Below are positions 14,901-16,636 of a DNA stretch of 16,636 bases, in pieces; within the stretch, counting starts at the first letter, position 1, and every line of letters begins with the position of its first letter. Under the pieces are notes generated by a model, which worked only from the letters and a program-made list of their open reading frames with translations, had not been told where the DNA came from and searched no databases. The stretch comes from Phycisphaerales bacterium UBA4658. Its GTDB lineage: Bacteria > Planctomycetota > Phycisphaerae > Phycisphaerales > UBA1924. The stretch is taken from contig DHLW01000196.1 in assembly GCA_002405485.1 (NCBI GenBank), positions 1-16,636 on the forward strand, written 5' to 3'. The translations under genes were made by a program, and so were the position numbers.

Positions 14901-15375
14901 AAACCAGCCCGACACGTCGCCGATCGCCGCCGGCGGGTCGCGCGGCACGTCGCGGCTGACCTGGGCCGAGCGCATGACGCTGGATCGGAACTCCGGCCTG
15001 CTCCGCATGACCAAGGACACCGAACTCGTCCATCTGCCGCTGGGCGGAACGCAAGCGACCCGAATCGTCGCGAGCCAGATGGACGCCTATCTGAATCTGC
15101 GAGGCGACGGCCTGGAAGCACGATCGGCGGAGCTGCAGCGGGCCGAGGCCGTCGGCGCCGTGTTTGCCGAAAGCGGCACGCAGAAGCTGCTCTGCGATCG
15201 GCTGGTGTACGACGCCGTTTCCGGCGTCGCGTCGGCGAGCAGCAATGATGGCAGCCGGGTCACCCTCTACGACGAGCGCAAGCCAACCCCCATGGTCGCA
15301 CGATCGCTCCGCTGGGACCTTCTCCGAGACCGGGTGGAAGTCACCGAGCCCTCGCCGATCGCTTCGCCGCGTTGA
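11968..15375 (+). CDS. Very large LptC/OstA-like envelope protein
   Basis: An 1135-residue protein with a short basic N-terminus and one transmembrane anchor at 27-47 (TLVAVALGLIGAGIALFVAV); the rest is presumably periplasmic. The body is built of beta-rich, OstA/LptA/LptC-like repeats, with recurring phrases such as TIVGDLTVTQAGRVLTADTL (after 310), STILGTQMSLDDAAGTLLVF (after 770) and KLLCDRLVYDAVSGVASASS near the end. Proteins of this fold bind and pass lipopolysaccharide from inner to outer membrane. Two low-complexity Ala/Ser/Pro linkers (about 257-313 and 358-415) separate blocks. E. coli LptC and LptA are each under 200 residues, so this is a multi-domain version. No lptB, lptF or lptG is in the window. 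No Shine-Dalgarno precedes the ATG. The family call is moderately sure; the substrate is inferred. Confidence 0.72.
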   Translation: MSTRRSRGEGGKSSSGGTPPSARTTGTLVAVALGLIGAGIALFVAVGSRRGPSTGALPGNVVDIGSPPSPDGVQDIGGSVNGRIQMEDKKQPGRLSSELAYAKLDPMGQGNYRVDQPRAWLYMRDGRIVHVRADGGQIKRSGTTATALGGQAEIESGRFFGNVLIRVFPPRPSGTGLNVPVDPDREEPGVLMAMDSVDFDAVLLRASTTDTFTVSTRNLLMEGDGLLVGVNQVRSRIELLQTTGRFVRYNPNIRTDRRAGTHARASAEASPSSPANQTSGPASVGNAQATGADSPPASEVRASAEVAQSASSPKVDQYQTTIVGDLTVTQAGRVLTADTLDVFLRLIDNALPENAFGVWPSRTPSSAEPASASADAPSTIPEAPSATTAQSDAHGASTAGAVPGNASASSPAATPPLSERPSVFVSAGDEDIVMRWTGPLVMRPIEGPTPELEDGNHFAARFDADRPGGRERVQLTDKETRANITCAQIEYAATKRMLALIASGSSGSGSSDAGSRVIARVPDAGQIIAAGVRIDVGTGLGHAAGGGSLMSLREQRAAFAFVGPPAPPELSVDPAALIRQITWTDQMDFQFRLRNGRISGALDWAQFNGNVLAKDKLSTIGGDFLKAEFMPVGTQESALKRVRVVGNASAIAGPRVVEASRAGPVRDPMVAAREIVVQFQPSRIDANESDPVRAVATGGVRAATPEATLTTASLEAVMTRDPAEGVVVTDVLCDGQTAFDRIDGVSARADRVRANPLLRTVDLTGQPVALSRDGSTILGTQMSLDDAAGTLLVFGEGAMEHVQSPKSGLADDQTHVRATWTKSMLFNNARGTVECAGDTTVMAASALRQQTIKAERLNLWLTPAGEQTPLGGRSGGSGLAAGERALLKAEAVGAAVERDGAANATVEMRRYARPISTIASADDANRPITIGDRVLEQVLYMEGPRILADDVAGTVEIPGAGRAIVRDQKQSGSSTSRENQPDTSPIAAGGSRGTSRLTWAERMTLDRNSGLLRMTKDTELVHLPLGGTQATRIVASQMDAYLNLRGDGLEARSAELQRAEAVGAVFAESGTQKLLCDRLVYDAVSGVASASSNDGSRVTLYDERKPTPMVARSLRWDLLRDRVEVTEPSPIASPR

Positions 15376-15417
15376 CACGCGGCTTACTCAGAGGCATCGC
15401 CCACCGAAGGACCAGAC

Positions 15418-16479
15418 ATGCCCCGAAACCTCGTGATCTGCTGCGACGGAACGGGCAACGATCTGGGCGGGCACCCCACCAACGTGCTGCGACTGGCCAA
15501 GGTCGCTCAGCGACACGACCCCGCGAGCCAGATCGTCTACTACGACACCGGCGTCGGCACGATCCTGGATCCGCAGATGCTTACGATGACCCGAAAGCTC
15601 GTCCGAAAGGCCTTCGATCAGGCGACGGGGCTGAGCATCCGAGACAACTTCCTGGCCGCGTATGAGTTCCTCATCCAGACCTGGCAGCCGGGCGACCGGA
15701 TCATGCTCTTTGGATTCAGCCGAGGGGCGTACACCGCACGGGTCATCGCGTCGGCGATCAAGGCCTTCGGCTTGCCAAGACCGGAGAGTCGGAACCTCGC
15801 CGCATATGTCTGGCAGTCGCTCACCGAAGATGCTGAAGGTCGAAGCTCCGGATTCCGCGTCGGCGCCGCCGTCCGAAAGCACTTCGCACGCGAGGTCAAA
15901 GTCGACTTCCTCGGCGTTTGGGACACTGTGAGTGCGTTCGGCATGATCACGGCCATGAAGACCGTGCCCTACACCCGGTCCAACGACATCATCAGCGTCG
16001 TGCGTCATGCCGTCGCGATCGATGAGCGACGCTCGATCTTTGCCGCAAACCGCTTCGAGACCGACCCCGTGACAACCGACGGACGCGACGTGGTCGAGCT
16101 CGGGTTTCCCGGCGTTCACTCCGATGTCGGCGGGGGCTACGACGAGGCCAAGGAGTCGCAGCTCGCGATGATCGCGTTCGACTGGATGCTCAACGAAGCC
16201 GTCGCCCATGGTCTGCTCGTCGACGCGGCACGACTGCAGCGCGTACGCCAGCAAACCTCCGTCGCGAACCCCGGCGGACCGATGCACAACTCCCTCACGG
16301 GATTCTGGAAGATCATCGAGTTCCTCCCGGTCCGGCGCTGGAACCACGCAAAGGGCCGGCTCGCCTGGCACTGGCCCAACGCGTTCCGAGCACGGCGGCT
16401 GCAGGGACTGCAAGAGCATCCATCGGTCGAAGCGCGCCGCCATGCGATCAAGGGCTACAACCCGACCAACACCCGGTGA
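15418..16479 (+). CDS. DUF2235 alpha/beta hydrolase
   Basis: A 353-residue cytoplasmic-looking protein without signal peptide. It opens with the DUF2235 signature NLVICCDGTGN (4-14). The nucleophile elbow is GFSRGAY with S101. D169 in GVWDTV and H234 in FPGVHSDVGGGY complete a plausible Ser-Asp-His triad. Relatives include type VI secretion phospholipase effectors of the Tle1 group, but most bacterial members are uncharacterised, and no secretion or immunity gene is nearby. AAGGA lies 7 nt before the ATG at 15418. The gene begins 42 nt after the LptC/OstA-like gene with no terminator between, so co-transcription is likely. A lipase-like role in the envelope is possible but unproven. Confidence 0.9.
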   Translation: MPRNLVICCDGTGNDLGGHPTNVLRLAKVAQRHDPASQIVYYDTGVGTILDPQMLTMTRKLVRKAFDQATGLSIRDNFLAAYEFLIQTWQPGDRIMLFGFSRGAYTARVIASAIKAFGLPRPESRNLAAYVWQSLTEDAEGRSSGFRVGAAVRKHFAREVKVDFLGVWDTVSAFGMITAMKTVPYTRSNDIISVVRHAVAIDERRSIFAANRFETDPVTTDGRDVVELGFPGVHSDVGGGYDEAKESQLAMIAFDWMLNEAVAHGLLVDAARLQRVRQQTSVANPGGPMHNSLTGFWKIIEFLPVRRWNHAKGRLAWHWPNAFRARRLQGLQEHPSVEARRHAIKGYNPTNTR

Positions 16480-16636
16480 CGCCCGCCGCGCCCAGCGCGT
16501 GAACGCTCTCACCCCAAGACCACCGCGCAACGCTCCGACCCAGGAATCACGATCGAGCCGCAGCATGCCGAGCGCACCGGGGATCGCCTTACGCTGCCGC
16601 CAACAACGCACCTCGATCAACAGTCCGCCTGCCCCC
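16480..16636. other. Right edge, nothing convincing
   Basis: 157 bp after the DUF2235 stop. No terminator hairpin is seen. A plus-strand frame from GTG 16499 stays open to the edge and a minus-strand frame enters from the right, but both lack an RBS or a recognisable family. Confidence 0.4.

Noticed and set aside
15388..16620. 410-codon minus-strand ORF opposite the DUF2235 gene
   Set aside because: The plus strand carries an intact catalytic triad; the minus frame has no recognisable motif.
1..16636. CRISPR arrays, tRNA or rRNA genes, insertion sequences
   Set aside because: No regularly spaced repeats, no T-loop-like tRNA ends, and no transposase motifs or terminal inverted repeats were seen.

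Overview
The window is GC-rich, densely coding bacterial chromosome. The gene content points to a planctomycete, possibly of the Phycisphaerae: an ECF sigma factor overlapping a membrane protein with VIT and von Willebrand A domains, a very large LptC/OstA-like protein, a stand-alone TSCPD domain of class II ribonucleotide reductase, and apparently leaderless genes. That placement is inference from gene content; no rRNA or tRNA gene was seen.

Minus strand, 1-2980: an assimilatory sulfur operon. In transcription order it holds a promoter (TTGACA, 16 bp, CATACT), a near-leaderless 45-codon ORF with 13 Cys codons including six in a row, a rho-independent terminator, cysH (APS reductase type with Fe-S cysteines), cysI (sulfite reductase hemoprotein) and the first 27 codons of a third gene. 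The poly-Cys ORF followed by a terminator ahead of cysteine-biosynthesis genes has the architecture of a cysteine-responsive transcription attenuator. It is the most exciting finding here.

Plus strand, 2981-5952: an orphan E2 subunit of a 2-oxoacid dehydrogenase complex (3466-4956), then about 1 kb without a convincing protein gene. Inside that gap is a complete small RNA unit at 5404-5644: TTGACA/TAGATT promoter, purine-rich repeats on one strand of a predicted long rod-like fold, and an 11-bp GC-rich terminator followed by T tracts. It looks like an undescribed structured sRNA of about 207 nt, possibly 6S-like.

Plus strand, 5953-10778: an ECF sigma factor whose stop overlaps the start of a 1402-residue protein with one transmembrane segment, VIT and vWA domains and a long C-terminal tail. 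The arrangement suggests a sigma factor with a membrane-bound partner, probably an anti-sigma, that carries an adhesion or protein-binding sensor outside.

Plus strand, 10843-16479: a small HTH (MerR-like) protein, probably leaderless; a stand-alone TSCPD protein with a consensus promoter and a structured leader of about 178 nt; a 1135-residue LptC/OstA-like envelope protein, also probably leaderless; and a DUF2235 alpha/beta hydrolase. Bases 16480-16636 show nothing convincing.
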